From the NCBI RefSeq assembly GCF_032931615.1, contig NZ_CP136759.1:1612001-1676000 (forward strand): a stretch of DNA of 64,000 nucleotides, in the 5' to 3' direction. The DNA comes from Palleronia sp. LCG004. GTDB taxonomy: Bacteria; Pseudomonadota; Alphaproteobacteria; Rhodobacterales; Rhodobacteraceae. A program made the translations under genes and the position numbers. Below are positions 43,880 to 53,455 of the stretch, piece by piece. Within the stretch, counting starts at the first letter, position 1. Every line of letters begins with the position of its first letter. A model generated the notes under the pieces. That model saw nothing but the letters and a program-made list of their open reading frames with translations. It made no database searches and had not been told where the DNA came from.

Positions 43880-44308
43880 ATGAACCACCTTTCCACCCTC
43901 GCCGCGATCGCGGTCATTCTCGTCCCGCACGCCATTGCCGCACAGGAGGTCGAAGCCGTCGCGGGGCTCTCGGTCGAACTCAATACCACCGCGCCCGCAC
44001 AGAATGGATGCACCGTGTCATTCGTCGTCCGGAATGGATACGACGCCCCGATCGATCAGGCCGTCTTCGAAACGGTCATCTTCGATTCCGAGGGCCAGGT
44101 CGATCGCCTCACGCTCTTCGATTTCGGCGACCTTCCGGCCGGGCGGACCCGCGTACGGCAATTCACCCTTTCCGAGATTTCCTGTGACAATATCGGTCAG
44201 ATTCTCGTCAACGGCGCGAGCACCTGCGAAGCACCCCAGCTTGGCGAAGAAGCCTGCATGGACGGTCTGAATCTGGAAAGCCGGTCGGATGTGGAGCTGA
44301 TCGGATGA
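43880..44308 (+). CDS. Secreted protein of unknown function heading the Ton operon
   Basis: 142 residues. A signal peptide MNHLSTLAAIAVILVPHAIAAQ is followed by a beta-rich domain with four cysteines (GCTVSF, SCDNIG, TCEAPQ, EACMDG), likely two disulfides. The fold looks like a small periplasmic beta-sandwich; I do not recognise the family. The stop overlaps the ExbB start (ATGA at 44305-44308), so it is co-translated with the proton channel and may be a periplasmic partner of the Ton system. Confidence 0.7.
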   Translation: MNHLSTLAAIAVILVPHAIAAQEVEAVAGLSVELNTTAPAQNGCTVSFVVRNGYDAPIDQAVFETVIFDSEGQVDRLTLFDFGDLPAGRTRVRQFTLSEISCDNIGQILVNGASTCEAPQLGEEACMDGLNLESRSDVELIG

Positions 44309-44964
44309 ATGCCATGGTTCAGGGCTTTGCGGATGCCGCGGCGCTCGGCGGCCCGGTCGTGCTGCTGCTCATCGTGATATCGGTGGTGACGCTCGCCGTC
44401 GTGCTCTACAAGATCTGGCAATTCTGGCAAAGCGGCGTCGGCCGCCATGCAGCACTGCGTCGCGCGGTCGCGGCCTGGGACGAAGGCGATGCCGCCCGCG
44501 CGCGCGGCGAGCTTGAAACATCCCGCAGCTATCTTGCGCCCGTGATCGCCATGGCGTTCGACGCGCCCGACGATCGCGCAGTGGATGCGCGCCTCGAAGC
44601 GGAAGCGGAAACGCGGTTCGAGCGCCTCGAACGCGGTCTGCGGTTTCTCGACGCGGTGGCACAACTCGCACCCCTTCTGGGATTGTTCGGAACCGTGCTC
44701 GGCATGATCGAGGCATTCCAGTCGCTCCAGGAAGCAGGATCGCAAGTCGATCCCTCCATTCTTGCGGGCGGCATCTGGGTCGCGCTGCTCACGACGGCCG
44801 CGGGGCTTGCCGTGGCCATGCCGACGGCGCTGATCCTGACCTGGTTCGAAGGCCGGATGGGATCTGAGCGCGTCATCGCCGAGCGTGCGGTCTCGACCGT
44901 CCGCGCCCCGTTCGGCCGACATTCCCCCAGTTTTGCGGGCGACGCGTCCTCGGTCCATGCGTAG
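44305..44964 (+). CDS. exbB: ExbB/TolQ-type proton channel subunit
   Basis: 219 residues. Three transmembrane regions: one at ~15-35 (VVLLLIVISVVTLAVVLYKIW), then LAPLLGLFGTVLGMIEAFQSL and LAGGIWVALLTTAAGLAVAMPTALIL. The glycine-rich GLFGTV turn and the conserved TM helices are the MotA/TolQ/ExbB signature. It energises TonB with the proton motive force. Overlaps the preceding gene by 4 bases and ExbD by 8. Confidence 0.92.
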   Translation: MNAMVQGFADAAALGGPVVLLLIVISVVTLAVVLYKIWQFWQSGVGRHAALRRAVAAWDEGDAARARGELETSRSYLAPVIAMAFDAPDDRAVDARLEAEAETRFERLERGLRFLDAVAQLAPLLGLFGTVLGMIEAFQSLQEAGSQVDPSILAGGIWVALLTTAAGLAVAMPTALILTWFEGRMGSERVIAERAVSTVRAPFGRHSPSFAGDASSVHA

Positions 44965-45349
44965 GGCCGAACGCAGAAGACGCCGCCTGTCCATGACGTC
45001 GTTGATCGACGTCATCTTTCTCCTGCTGCTCTTCTTCATGCTCAGTTCGACCTTCTCGCGCTTTGCCGAAGTGGAGCTGTCTTCGGCCAGCGCGGGAGAG
45101 GCCGTCTCGTCCACGACGCGACCGCTTTTTCTTCAGCTCTCTCCAAACCGCATCAGTCTGAATGGCACCGTCATGCCACTCGACGGTCTTGCGACGGCGT
45201 TGCGCGATCGCACGTCGTCCTCCGCCGAAACTGTCCCCGTCCTCGTTTCGCTCGGCGACGACACGACGGCCCAGCGCCTTGCCGATCTGCTCGTCGTCAT
45301 GAGCGCCGTCGATGGTGTCGCGCCGACCATCCTCGGTTCGGCCCGATGA
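44957..45349 (+). CDS. ExbD-type biopolymer transport protein (first copy)
   Basis: 130 residues from the ATG at 44957. A basic N-terminus is followed by LSMTSLIDVIFLLLLFFML, containing the proton-pathway Asp in the single TM helix typical of ExbD. A periplasmic domain follows. The start overlaps the exbB stop by 8 bases, and its own stop overlaps the second exbD copy. Confidence 0.9.
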   Translation: MRRAERRRRRLSMTSLIDVIFLLLLFFMLSSTFSRFAEVELSSASAGEAVSSTTRPLFLQLSPNRISLNGTVMPLDGLATALRDRTSSSAETVPVLVSLGDDTTAQRLADLLVVMSAVDGVAPTILGSAR

Positions 45350-45732
45350 GACGGGTACGGCAATCGCAGCAGCGCGAACCGACGATCGCGCTTATCAACA
45401 TCGTCTTTCTGATGCTGATCTTCTTCATGGTTGCGGGAACGCTGTCGCGGCCACTCGACCCCTCTTTGACGCTGATCGACACGGCCGATCTCGAAGGACG
45501 TGCGCCGCCCGACGCGCTCGTCGTTCATGAAGACGGGCGGCTTACCTATCTCGGGGCAGAGCTCGGCTCCGCTGCCGATTTCATCGAGGCGCGAGACGAG
45601 ACGGACCTCGCCGAGGTTCGCGTGTTGCCGGACAGGGCCCTCGATGCGCGGATGCTGGTCGCGTTGGGACGCGACCTGCGCGCCGCCGGAGCCGAACGCG
45701 TTCTGATGGTTACCGAGCGGGTGACCGAATGA
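45346..45732 (+). CDS. ExbD-type protein (second copy), diverged
   Basis: 128 residues. ALINIVFLMLIFFMVAG keeps the ExbD helix but has Asn where the channel Asp is expected (INIVF versus the usual IDVIF). The periplasmic part is also diverged. The copy without the acidic residue may be a structural partner making a mixed ExbD dimer; functional loss is equally possible. Confidence 0.8.
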   Translation: MRRVRQSQQREPTIALINIVFLMLIFFMVAGTLSRPLDPSLTLIDTADLEGRAPPDALVVHEDGRLTYLGAELGSAADFIEARDETDLAEVRVLPDRALDARMLVALGRDLRAAGAERVLMVTERVTE

Positions 45733-46805
45733 ACTTCGCCGCCCCCAAGCTACTGGCAGTGGCCACGTCCGTCGTTCTTCACGGTGCGCTTGTCGCGACG
45801 TTCCTCGACGCTGCGCAACCCGCCAGAATGGAGGGCGGAGGCAGTACAAGCGAGGCCAGCCTCGGGACGAGCTTCGCCGATATGTCCACGGGCACGATGA
45901 CTGCCGAGACCGCAACCGCGACGACGGAAACCATGGTTCCGTCCGCCACCCCGGCAGCGCCCCAGGAAACCACGGCTGCCGATCCCGTAACTCCGCCGAC
46001 CCGACAACCGCTAGATCAGGCGGAGAGGCCTGAGGCTTCGCGAAGTGAACGCGCTGTCCCGACCCAAGAAAAGCCTCTTGCGTCAGAAGTCGTCGATTCG
46101 GCAGCATCGTCCGACCCGGACCCGATCGCACCGGACCGCCCGGATGCGACGACCGCCCTTCCGTCCGAAGACACCGCACCCGTCGATCCACAGCGACCGA
46201 GTACAGCGGAACCTACCGTTCCGAACCCGGCAGAGATGATCGAACCACACGATGCGACAAGGGCCTCAACTCATGGAAACCCGACCTCGGAAGACCTCGA
46301 ACCCGGCCGCGTCCTTACCTCCCCTCGCCCATCCGCGCGCAGTGCCGAGTTCGAGGACCGCCATCGCCGTGAAGACCCTGAGCAACCGACCCGCCGTGCC
46401 GAGCGAACGCAATCGCCACTGGCCCAGCCGAGCCGGGGCAACAACGAGCGCGTGAACGCGCAAGCCGGGTCATCAACCGGACGCGCGGAAGCACCCCGGT
46501 CACAAACTGGCCAAGGTGGCGGAAACAGTCGAGAAGCCGGAAACGCCGCAGCATCGAACTACCAAGGGCTCGTGAACCGTCAGATTTCCAGCATTCCACG
46601 CCCAAGGATCGGAGCCCGGGGAAGCGCGTTTATCTCGTTCAGCATATCGAACAGCGGCACCCTGGCTGGCCTCAGCCTCGTGAGAAGTTCGGGATCTGCA
46701 GTACTCGATAACGCGGCGCTGCAGATCATCAGGCGAGCGGCTCCTTTTCCACCACCGCCGACCGGCGCACGAACGACCTATCAGATCGCCATCGAAGGAC
46801 GGTGA
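45729..46805 (+). CDS. TonB-family protein
   Basis: 358 residues. N-terminal anchor LLAVATSVVLHGALVATFL (with the His typical of the TonB TM helix), a long Ser/Thr/Pro/Glu-rich spacer (~40-275), then a C-terminal domain with GSAFISFSISNSGTLAGLSLVRSSGSAVLDNAALQIIRRAAPFPPPP. It would transmit energy to outer-membrane receptors. No receptor gene lies nearby, so the substrate is unknown. Overlaps the second ExbD by 4 bases and ends 19 bases before the GTA cluster. Confidence 0.88.
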   Translation: MNFAAPKLLAVATSVVLHGALVATFLDAAQPARMEGGGSTSEASLGTSFADMSTGTMTAETATATTETMVPSATPAAPQETTAADPVTPPTRQPLDQAERPEASRSERAVPTQEKPLASEVVDSAASSDPDPIAPDRPDATTALPSEDTAPVDPQRPSTAEPTVPNPAEMIEPHDATRASTHGNPTSEDLEPGRVLTSPRPSARSAEFEDRHRREDPEQPTRRAERTQSPLAQPSRGNNERVNAQAGSSTGRAEAPRSQTGQGGGNSREAGNAAASNYQGLVNRQISSIPRPRIGARGSAFISFSISNSGTLAGLSLVRSSGSAVLDNAALQIIRRAAPFPPPPTGARTTYQIAIEGR

Positions 46806-46824
46806 TCGGAGGAGCCGCCGCCCC

Positions 46825-49800
46825 TCAGTCGATGACGATGCGACGAAAGGGGCCTGGGCCGACGCTTATCGAATTTTGGGCCACCTCGACGACGAATGGC
46901 CGCGTAACGCCATCCGATTTCCGCATCTCCGGGGAATAACTCCAGTGCGGCGCATCGACGGTCTCGGTCCTGATGACATGACCGTCCTTCGAGATCCGCA
47001 ACGTGTAGCTCTCTCGATCCTCACCGAGTGGCACGTCGATGCCGCTCCAGCTATCTCCGTCGAGCCGGGTTCTCCGAATCCAGGACAGCTCGATACCGCC
47101 CTCATTTCGGCTTGCGCGAAGGTGAACGGGCGCGAAGGGCCTAAGCCCTGCGGCCTCGAATTCTCTTCGGTGCAACCGGTAGCTCGGATCGGATATAGGC
47201 TTCGATGCAGGGCCGACGCGGTAGAACTTCTCGAGCCCGCGCTCCGTGGCCTTCACACCGATCTGCTTCAGGTTCGCCCCCAGCAGCACTACCCGCGATC
47301 CCGCGGGCCAGTTTGGCGGCATGATCGCATCGGTTCCCAACTGCCCGCGAAGCCGATACGCAACCTCGTAGGTCCGCGGACCCACGAGACGCGCATCCCT
47401 GAACTGTAGAACCTCCCAGTGATCCGCGTCGGGCAGCCCTATCGCCATTGCGTTTCCGCCGGCATGAAGAGCCGCGTCCGAGATGCTTTCCAGATCGCCG
47501 CGCACGAAACGAATGCGAAGCGGTTCGCCACGATCCGGTCGATCCGGCAGGGCCGCTCCCAGCGCAGATTCCGTAACGCCGATGACCGATGGACCGGCAA
47601 GCGTCGTATCGAGCCGGTATCCCGCATCTTCGGGTGCAGAGAATATGTTGACCGCTCCCGCCCAGGGCCGCTGGGTCGCAGCGACATAGGGTGCATGCGG
47701 AATATCGTCCGGCGTCAGGATCGGAAGATCCATGAAAAGCACTTCGGGAGGAGTCGGGGCAGTATACCTGCGAACCCGAACATGATCTTCGACTGCAAGG
47801 CTCGGCTCGTAGATCTCCGGCTCGACCCGCACGGCATCGATCAACTGCCCGTCAGCCTGATCGACATGATCGATGCGAAAGCGCCCCCCCGCGATCTCGA
47901 CCACATCGCCCGCGCCGATACCGAGCATGGAAGGAGGCAACGCGAAGCGCAACCGGTCGCGCGCGATCCGCGTTTCCGCGAGCCAGCGCTCGGTCGTGGC
48001 GCGCGCCTCCCCGCCGGTCATCAGGATCGGAAGCTCCGATTGCGAGACCCCGATTGCGCGGTCTCCGGGAAAGACCGCCTCGGCCGATCGTATCTCGAAG
48101 TCGTTGTCCGCCCCGACGTAATTGAGTTTCAGCCGTCCGACACGCTCCGCCTCGGGAGTGCGGATCGACACGACATCGCCATCGAGATCGCCATTCAAGG
48201 CCACGAGCGCCTCGTCCAGTCGCGCCGCGACCCGACCGTCGCGCGACTGGAAGAGCAGCCGGCCGTCCCGCTCGATCGCATCGAAGCCGAAACCGAGCAT
48301 GAGGGGCTGTAACGCCTGTCGCGCATCACCGAGGTCGTTGACCTGATACCCTCTCAGCACCCCGTGCAACCTGCCAAGCTCCAGGGCATCGACACCCGAT
48401 CTTATGCAGACTTCGCGCACGACCGATGCAAGCGCGCGATTGCTCGACCGTCCCGTGATCCAATGTCCGCGCGCATAGTTCGCCGCATCGTCCCAGATCT
48501 CCGGATTTCCGGGAAATTGCGGATACGGCCGGGCATCCCATGCCCAGACATGCGCCCGGGACATGTCGACCATTGGTCCGCCATAGAGGGACGATACCGG
48601 ATTGACCTCGGGGTTGCGCCAGAACTCATGCATCGCCCGGAGATACTGAAGTTGCATGTAATCGTCGCGGCGCCCGTCAGAGTATCTCGGGAGCGAAGAT
48701 TCGGAGGATTTCGGGTCCAGGAACTTGTTCGGTTGATTGGTCCCCTTGTCGATCGCCGCGCATCCGAGTTCGGTGAACCAGATCGGCTTGCTCTTCGGGA
48801 TCCAGGGCGACGCCTCTCCGTCTCTCTTGCCGTTCGTCCGACCGTGATGCGGCCGGGACCACCAGCTCAGCAGATCCTTGTAGCGATAGACCCATGGCTC
48901 TCCATACGATCCATCGGTGATCGGCGTTCGTATTTGGTCGCGCGCATGATCCGGGGTGGCATAGAACCAGTCGTAGCCTTCGCCCCCCATGACGTTCTTT
49001 TTTAGATAATCGAGATTGTAGATCGATCGGTATTCGGCGTCGGCATGGTCCTCTTCGGCACGCCAGTCCGAAAGGGGCATGTAGTTGTCGATGCCAATGA
49101 AATCGATATTCTGATCGGCCCAAAGGGGATCGAGGTGAAAATGAACATCCCCCGATCCGTCCTGCGGGTGATGCCCGAAATACTCGCTCCAATCCGCAGC
49201 GTAGCTGATCTTGGTTTCCGAACCGAGGATCGAACGAACATCGGCAGCCAGACGGATCAGTTCGTCCACTGCGGGAAACCCGTGTGTTCCACGGATCGAC
49301 GTCAGCCCCCGCATCTCCGATCCGATGCAGAAGGCATCGACGCCGCCCGCAAGGCGGCAAATATGGGCATAGTGAAGGATGAAGCGTCGATATCGCCAGG
49401 CCGCAGGACCGATATACGAGACCGTCCTGTTGGCCGCGTCTGCTTCGAAATCGCCGACATCCGCGGATCCGAAGAATGCGGAGACCGCTGTCTCTGCATC
49501 TTCGCTACCGTCCTCGCTGCCGAGCGTTCCCGGTGCCTGATCGAGAGTGATCCGACCACGCCACGGCAGCGCCGGTTGCTCCTTCCTGCCATAGGGATCT
49601 GGTAGCGCATTGCCGTCCAGTTGCTCCATCAAGATAAAGGGATAGAACATCACGGCCTGCCCAGCGGCCTTCAGCGCCTGGATCGCCTCGATGACCGAGG
49701 CGTCGGCGGGCGTGCCGCCATAGACGACCGAGCCGTCGCGCCGCGGTACTTCTGACGCCTGCTCGCGTCCGATACCACCCGCCCGCCATGCCATCTCGAC

Positions 49801-50730
49801 CCCGTCATGCACCTTCTGCTCGACCTTCGGTGCGATCGTGCACCGGCCGCACCGGAGGTCGTCCCCGAACCATGACACGATGAGAGAGGTCGATCCGCAG
49901 AGCGGCAATTCACCCGTCAGCGCGTCGAGCGAAACGGCAAAGTCCGTCCGCCCGGATGGAGTGTTCACGTTCTGATACGCGCCTTCACCCGGCCCCAGGT
50001 CGATCCTCACCGGCGTGGTTGCGAGCGCGTACTCCCCCGTGCCGGGCATCAGGGCCACGGCCCTGACCTGTCGGCTCATATCGGTTAGCTCGGGGCTGTC
50101 GTCCTCCTGCCCCGGCCGGATGACCTCGAACGTGAATTGCGGCAGACGATTGCCGTAGGGCGTCAGATCGAGATTCTCGATCACGACATAGGCGAGTCCC
50201 CGGTAACCCGGGACATTGCCGACCCCCTCGAATGCCTCGATGACCGGATCGGGATGCTGATCGGCGCGTCCTTCATAGACCCGCAGGTCGAGCGTCGTCC
50301 GGTCGGCCTCTCGGCCGTCCGCCCATATCCGACCGACCCGACCGATTACCCCCTCGCAAAGGCCCAGGGCGACGGAGATCGAATAGCTGTAGTGTCGAAC
50401 CTCGGGTGACGCAGGGGCCCCCTTTCCTCCTCCTCCGGTCGTATCGACATGCTCCTTGAAGGGCGACGCCCATATGACCTGCGCCCCGATCCGCATCCGA
50501 CCGAAGATGCGGGCGATCGGGTGACCTTCTCCCGCCCCGGTCAACCGCAAGCGGTCCACGCGACCGACATCGACGGGGTCGCTCCCGGTACCCAGCACGG
50601 ATTGGTCGACAACCCTTCCAAGCGTCGCCCCGACTGCGCGGCCGACCAGTGCCGATCCGACGCCGATGACGCCCCCTCCGAAGGAAGCACCCGCTGCCGC
50701 TCCGGCCGCCGCCAGAATGATCGTAGCCAT
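46825..50730 (-). CDS. GTA tail host-specificity protein (gp15, TIM-barrel domain)
   Basis: 1301 residues. The N-terminal region has a hydrophobic start (MATIILAAAGAAAGASFGGGVIG) and phage tail-type domains. The middle carries a TIM-barrel-like region: VDAFCIGSEMRGLTSIRG, YAADWSEYFGHHPQDGSGDVHFHLDPLWADQNIDFIGIDNYMPLSDWR, WFTELGCAAIDKGTNQPNKF. The C-terminal half matches a phage-tail/fibronectin-like assembly. It forms the distal spike that meets recipient cells and may cut surface sugars. Confidence 0.95.
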   Translation of the reverse strand: MATIILAAAGAAAGASFGGGVIGVGSALVGRAVGATLGRVVDQSVLGTGSDPVDVGRVDRLRLTGAGEGHPIARIFGRMRIGAQVIWASPFKEHVDTTGGGGKGAPASPEVRHYSYSISVALGLCEGVIGRVGRIWADGREADRTTLDLRVYEGRADQHPDPVIEAFEGVGNVPGYRGLAYVVIENLDLTPYGNRLPQFTFEVIRPGQEDDSPELTDMSRQVRAVALMPGTGEYALATTPVRIDLGPGEGAYQNVNTPSGRTDFAVSLDALTGELPLCGSTSLIVSWFGDDLRCGRCTIAPKVEQKVHDGVEMAWRAGGIGREQASEVPRRDGSVVYGGTPADASVIEAIQALKAAGQAVMFYPFILMEQLDGNALPDPYGRKEQPALPWRGRITLDQAPGTLGSEDGSEDAETAVSAFFGSADVGDFEADAANRTVSYIGPAAWRYRRFILHYAHICRLAGGVDAFCIGSEMRGLTSIRGTHGFPAVDELIRLAADVRSILGSETKISYAADWSEYFGHHPQDGSGDVHFHLDPLWADQNIDFIGIDNYMPLSDWRAEEDHADAEYRSIYNLDYLKKNVMGGEGYDWFYATPDHARDQIRTPITDGSYGEPWVYRYKDLLSWWSRPHHGRTNGKRDGEASPWIPKSKPIWFTELGCAAIDKGTNQPNKFLDPKSSESSLPRYSDGRRDDYMQLQYLRAMHEFWRNPEVNPVSSLYGGPMVDMSRAHVWAWDARPYPQFPGNPEIWDDAANYARGHWITGRSSNRALASVVREVCIRSGVDALELGRLHGVLRGYQVNDLGDARQALQPLMLGFGFDAIERDGRLLFQSRDGRVAARLDEALVALNGDLDGDVVSIRTPEAERVGRLKLNYVGADNDFEIRSAEAVFPGDRAIGVSQSELPILMTGGEARATTERWLAETRIARDRLRFALPPSMLGIGAGDVVEIAGGRFRIDHVDQADGQLIDAVRVEPEIYEPSLAVEDHVRVRRYTAPTPPEVLFMDLPILTPDDIPHAPYVAATQRPWAGAVNIFSAPEDAGYRLDTTLAGPSVIGVTESALGAALPDRPDRGEPLRIRFVRGDLESISDAALHAGGNAMAIGLPDADHWEVLQFRDARLVGPRTYEVAYRLRGQLGTDAIMPPNWPAGSRVVLLGANLKQIGVKATERGLEKFYRVGPASKPISDPSYRLHRREFEAAGLRPFAPVHLRASRNEGGIELSWIRRTRLDGDSWSGIDVPLGEDRESYTLRISKDGHVIRTETVDAPHWSYSPEMRKSDGVTRPFVVEVAQNSISVGPGPFRRIVID

Positions 50731-51168
50731 CTAATGCTCCCTCGTCGGAAATTCGTAACGCGCGACGACGCGACGCTTCCACGGCTGCGAAAGCGGAGAT
50801 TCGATGACACCGTGTCCGCTATAGGCATGGATGAAACTCGGCCCGTCCGCGGTGCTCGCGACGATACCGAGATGCTTGGCGATCCCGGCGTCGCGCATCC
50901 GGAAAAGCAGGATCTGACCCGGTATCCATGTCCCCCCGATGGCAGGCCTCAAGAGGCGGTCCGCCTCGCGCCACATGGTTTCGTCGCCTTGCGGTTCGGA
51001 CCAATCGTGCGTGTAGGGCGGCAAGATCACCGGCTCGGGCCCGACGGCGTCCCGCCAAACGCCCAGAACCAAGCCGAGACAATCGGCACCGGCCCCGCGA
51101 CAGCTTGCCTGATGCACATACGGAGTGCCGATCCAGGTCCTTGCGGCATCGACGATGAATGCCGTCAT
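50731..51168 (-). CDS. GTA cell-wall peptidase (NlpC/P60, gp14)
   Basis: 145 residues. GADCLGLVLGVW with the catalytic Cys and KHLGIVAS with the His mark the NlpC/P60 fold; FIHAYSGHGV provides the third polar residue region. It probably helps the GTA tail penetrate peptidoglycan. Its start overlaps the gp13 stop (ATGA at 51165-51168), and it abuts gp15. Confidence 0.93.
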   Translation of the reverse strand: MTAFIVDAARTWIGTPYVHQASCRGAGADCLGLVLGVWRDAVGPEPVILPPYTHDWSEPQGDETMWREADRLLRPAIGGTWIPGQILLFRMRDAGIAKHLGIVASTADGPSFIHAYSGHGVIESPLSQPWKRRVVARYEFPTREH

Positions 51169-52043
51169 CGATCGCCCCTCTCGCCATCACCGCTCCGCGG
51201 ATAGGCCATCAGGAAATCCTCACCGGGCAGATGGGGGAACCCCTGAAAATTGACGGTGTTCGAGAATTTCTCGCGGCAGCAGGACAGGCTCTTGTCGCAC
51301 CCTGCCGTCAGACGAACCCGGTCGCCTGTGCGAAGCGATCCCCGAATGCTCTCCCAAAGATCGATCTTTCGGCCGCTGCCGGTCAGGATGTCGTTCTTAA
51401 TGACGCGCGCATCGCCCGCTGCGCTGCCCGTCAGCACACGCAGCGTTCCGCGTTCAAACCAGCGCGGAGCGTAAGCCGCGAGCCGCTCAAGTTCGACGAC
51501 GATCCCGCCGCGAAGCCGCTGGATTTCTGCCTCTACAGACAGGTCACGACGCGACAGATCCACCCCGCATGCGGTGTCGCCCAGGATCGCGGCGCATGGT
51601 GTCTGGTAGATCCTGCCCTGAGGCTGATTGAGCGCCTCGGTCAGTCCCCGTAATTCGGCCGTGAACGCCCCCCCCGAACGGCGGATCTCTCCCACTTCGC
51701 CGACAAAGAGCGGATGGCGTTGCGAAGCGTTACGCCAATTCACCAGCCATGCTTCGATCGTCGCACCATCGAACCGACCGGCGAGAATGTCGACCTCGCT
51801 GATCCCCGCACTGCTCAAGATGCCCACCGCTTCCGAATTGTCGACGGCGAGACCTGTCGTCTGCTCGAGGTTGCGGGCCGAAAGTCCCTCATCGGGTCGG
51901 AAGGTCGTGCCGTCGAAGGTCAGGGAAAGATCGTGATCGGTGAACCCCAGGACGATCCCGTCAGCGCGCTTGACGCGCCAGCACCTGCAAAGCGTGGTGG
52001 TTCCCGAACGCAGATGGTCGAGCAGATCCTTGTCCAACGACAT
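51165..52043 (-). CDS. GTA baseplate hub protein (DUF2163, gp13)
   Basis: 292 residues. DUF2163 features include TTLCRCWRVKRADGIVLGFTDHDLSL, TPCAAILGDTACGVDLSRRDL and a C-terminal AGCDKSLSCCREKFSNTVNFQGFPHLPG, a cysteine-rich cluster. The repeated cysteines are consistent with metal or Fe-S binding reported for the R. capsulatus hub protein. It joins tail tube to gp15. Overlaps gp12 and gp14. Confidence 0.92.
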   Translation of the reverse strand: MSLDKDLLDHLRSGTTTLCRCWRVKRADGIVLGFTDHDLSLTFDGTTFRPDEGLSARNLEQTTGLAVDNSEAVGILSSAGISEVDILAGRFDGATIEAWLVNWRNASQRHPLFVGEVGEIRRSGGAFTAELRGLTEALNQPQGRIYQTPCAAILGDTACGVDLSRRDLSVEAEIQRLRGGIVVELERLAAYAPRWFERGTLRVLTGSAAGDARVIKNDILTGSGRKIDLWESIRGSLRTGDRVRLTAGCDKSLSCCREKFSNTVNFQGFPHLPGEDFLMAYPRSGDGERGDR

Positions 52044-52675
52044 CAGATGCGAACCTCGACAACGGGAATGTCCGGGATCTCACCCGCCTGAAACGTCGCG
52101 ATCGACGTGGCGATGCGATCGGTATCGAACCTCACCGGGATGTCGAATTCGAACCCCGCGGTGATCTTCGCTCCGGCCTTCGGCGCAGCGTCGAACAGGA
52201 CCCGACCCGTTTCAAAATCGACTGAATGGCCTTCGCCCACCTCCAGCCGCTCGCCATCGATGCCGATCCTTACGCTTCCCGCGACCGGTTTCTGGATCGG
52301 CCTGACATAGGCCGCGTCTCCCTCTCCGTAAGCCTTCGTCAGCTGGAACTCACGCGTCGTTCCATCGGCAATCCCGATCTGCTGATCATCGCTCGCAATC
52401 TCGGATCCGGCAGGGCACGATCTGAAGTCCGACCAGTCCTTCCACCTGAACCCATGCAGCTGACCGCGTCGCGCCTCGAAGAACGCGATGACCTTCTCGA
52501 TATCCTCAAGGGATCTGAGCCCGAGCCCCGCATCGAACCTGCGGCGCGAATGTGCCCATGGCGTATTGCGCTCTTCGAACCCGTTGGCGAGCGTCACGAT
52601 TTCCGTTCGCCGTTCCGGCCCGCCAATTGCACCGAAGCTCAGATCGGTCGGAAACCTTACATCGTGAAATGACAT
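52043..52675 (-). CDS. GTA distal tail protein (DUF2460, gp12)
   Basis: 210 residues from the ATG at 52675 (MSFHDVRFPTDLSFGAIGGPERRTEIVTLANGFEERNTPW). FFEARRGQLHGFRWKDWSDFRSC and YVRPIQKPVAGSVRIGIDGE are TIGR02217/DUF2460 signatures. It links the tail tube end to the hub. The stop overlaps gp13 (TGATG). Confidence 0.93.
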   Translation of the reverse strand: MSFHDVRFPTDLSFGAIGGPERRTEIVTLANGFEERNTPWAHSRRRFDAGLGLRSLEDIEKVIAFFEARRGQLHGFRWKDWSDFRSCPAGSEIASDDQQIGIADGTTREFQLTKAYGEGDAAYVRPIQKPVAGSVRIGIDGERLEVGEGHSVDFETGRVLFDAAPKAGAKITAGFEFDIPVRFDTDRIATSIATFQAGEIPDIPVVEVRI

Positions 52676-52795
52676 TGTCGGGGACTCCTTCTCCATCGCC
52701 GCGGCAGCAGGCAGCCGCCGCGGCGGGCCGTATGATCGTTCGAAGTTTGCGGGATCCGATCTCTCCGCGCGGTCCGCACGGATCGGGCGCAACGA

Positions 52796-53455
52796 TCAGC
52801 GATTGCGCTGACCGCGGGCAAGCGCGCGGCTCATCTGCGACGCGATCTGGCTTTGCGAACGCCGGAAACCTTCCGCATCTGGCGTCGAGATGTTCATCGT
52901 CACGTGAACGGGCGCACGCCCGCCCCCCGCGATGCCGAGCCGTCCATCGGCCCCGCGCTTCAGCGGGACGATCGCTTCGGGCCCCGCTTCGCCCATGAGG
53001 CCCTGGCCGCCGCGCATGGGAAAGCGCGTCGCCTGGGAAACGACGCCACCCTTCGCGAACGGCATCACCTGTCCCTGGCTGAAGGCACCGCCATCGGCGA
53101 ACGGCATGACCCTGCCCAGGACGTTTTGCAGTCCCGCCGACAAAAGACCGCTTGCCTGCGACGTCGCCGGCGTAACGGCCGTCTTGAAAGTGGCATCGAT
53201 CATGCTTCGGGCGACGCCCTTCAAGGCATCGCTCAGCTTGTCCCCGTCGAAGACGAGCCCCTCGAAGCTCTTCTTCAGGCCTTGCGACAGCCCCCGCGAC
53301 AGCGATCCGACCTCGCGCCCCGTTTCCGCCACGGTGGACCCCATGGCCCTGACTTCGGTGTCGAACGCGTCGAGCACGACACGCGTCGATCCGATCGTCC
53401 CCTCTATGGATTGCAGATCGGAATCGAGACCGTCCAAATCGAACTCGTCCATCAT
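52796..53455 (-). CDS. GTA tail tape measure protein (gp11)
   Basis: 219 residues from the ATG at 53455 (MMDEFDLDGLDSDLQSIEGTIGSTRVVLDAFDTE). It is far shorter than the prophage tape measure, in line with the short GTA tail. Residues ~60-140 contain LSRGLSQGLKKSFEGLVFDGDKLSDALKGVARSMIDATF, then glycine-rich FADGGAFSQGQVMPFAKGGVVSQATRFPM, typical of GTA/lambda-type minor tail proteins. An arginine-rich C-terminus ends the protein. Confidence 0.9.
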   Translation of the reverse strand: MMDEFDLDGLDSDLQSIEGTIGSTRVVLDAFDTEVRAMGSTVAETGREVGSLSRGLSQGLKKSFEGLVFDGDKLSDALKGVARSMIDATFKTAVTPATSQASGLLSAGLQNVLGRVMPFADGGAFSQGQVMPFAKGGVVSQATRFPMRGGQGLMGEAGPEAIVPLKRGADGRLGIAGGGRAPVHVTMNISTPDAEGFRRSQSQIASQMSRALARGQRNR

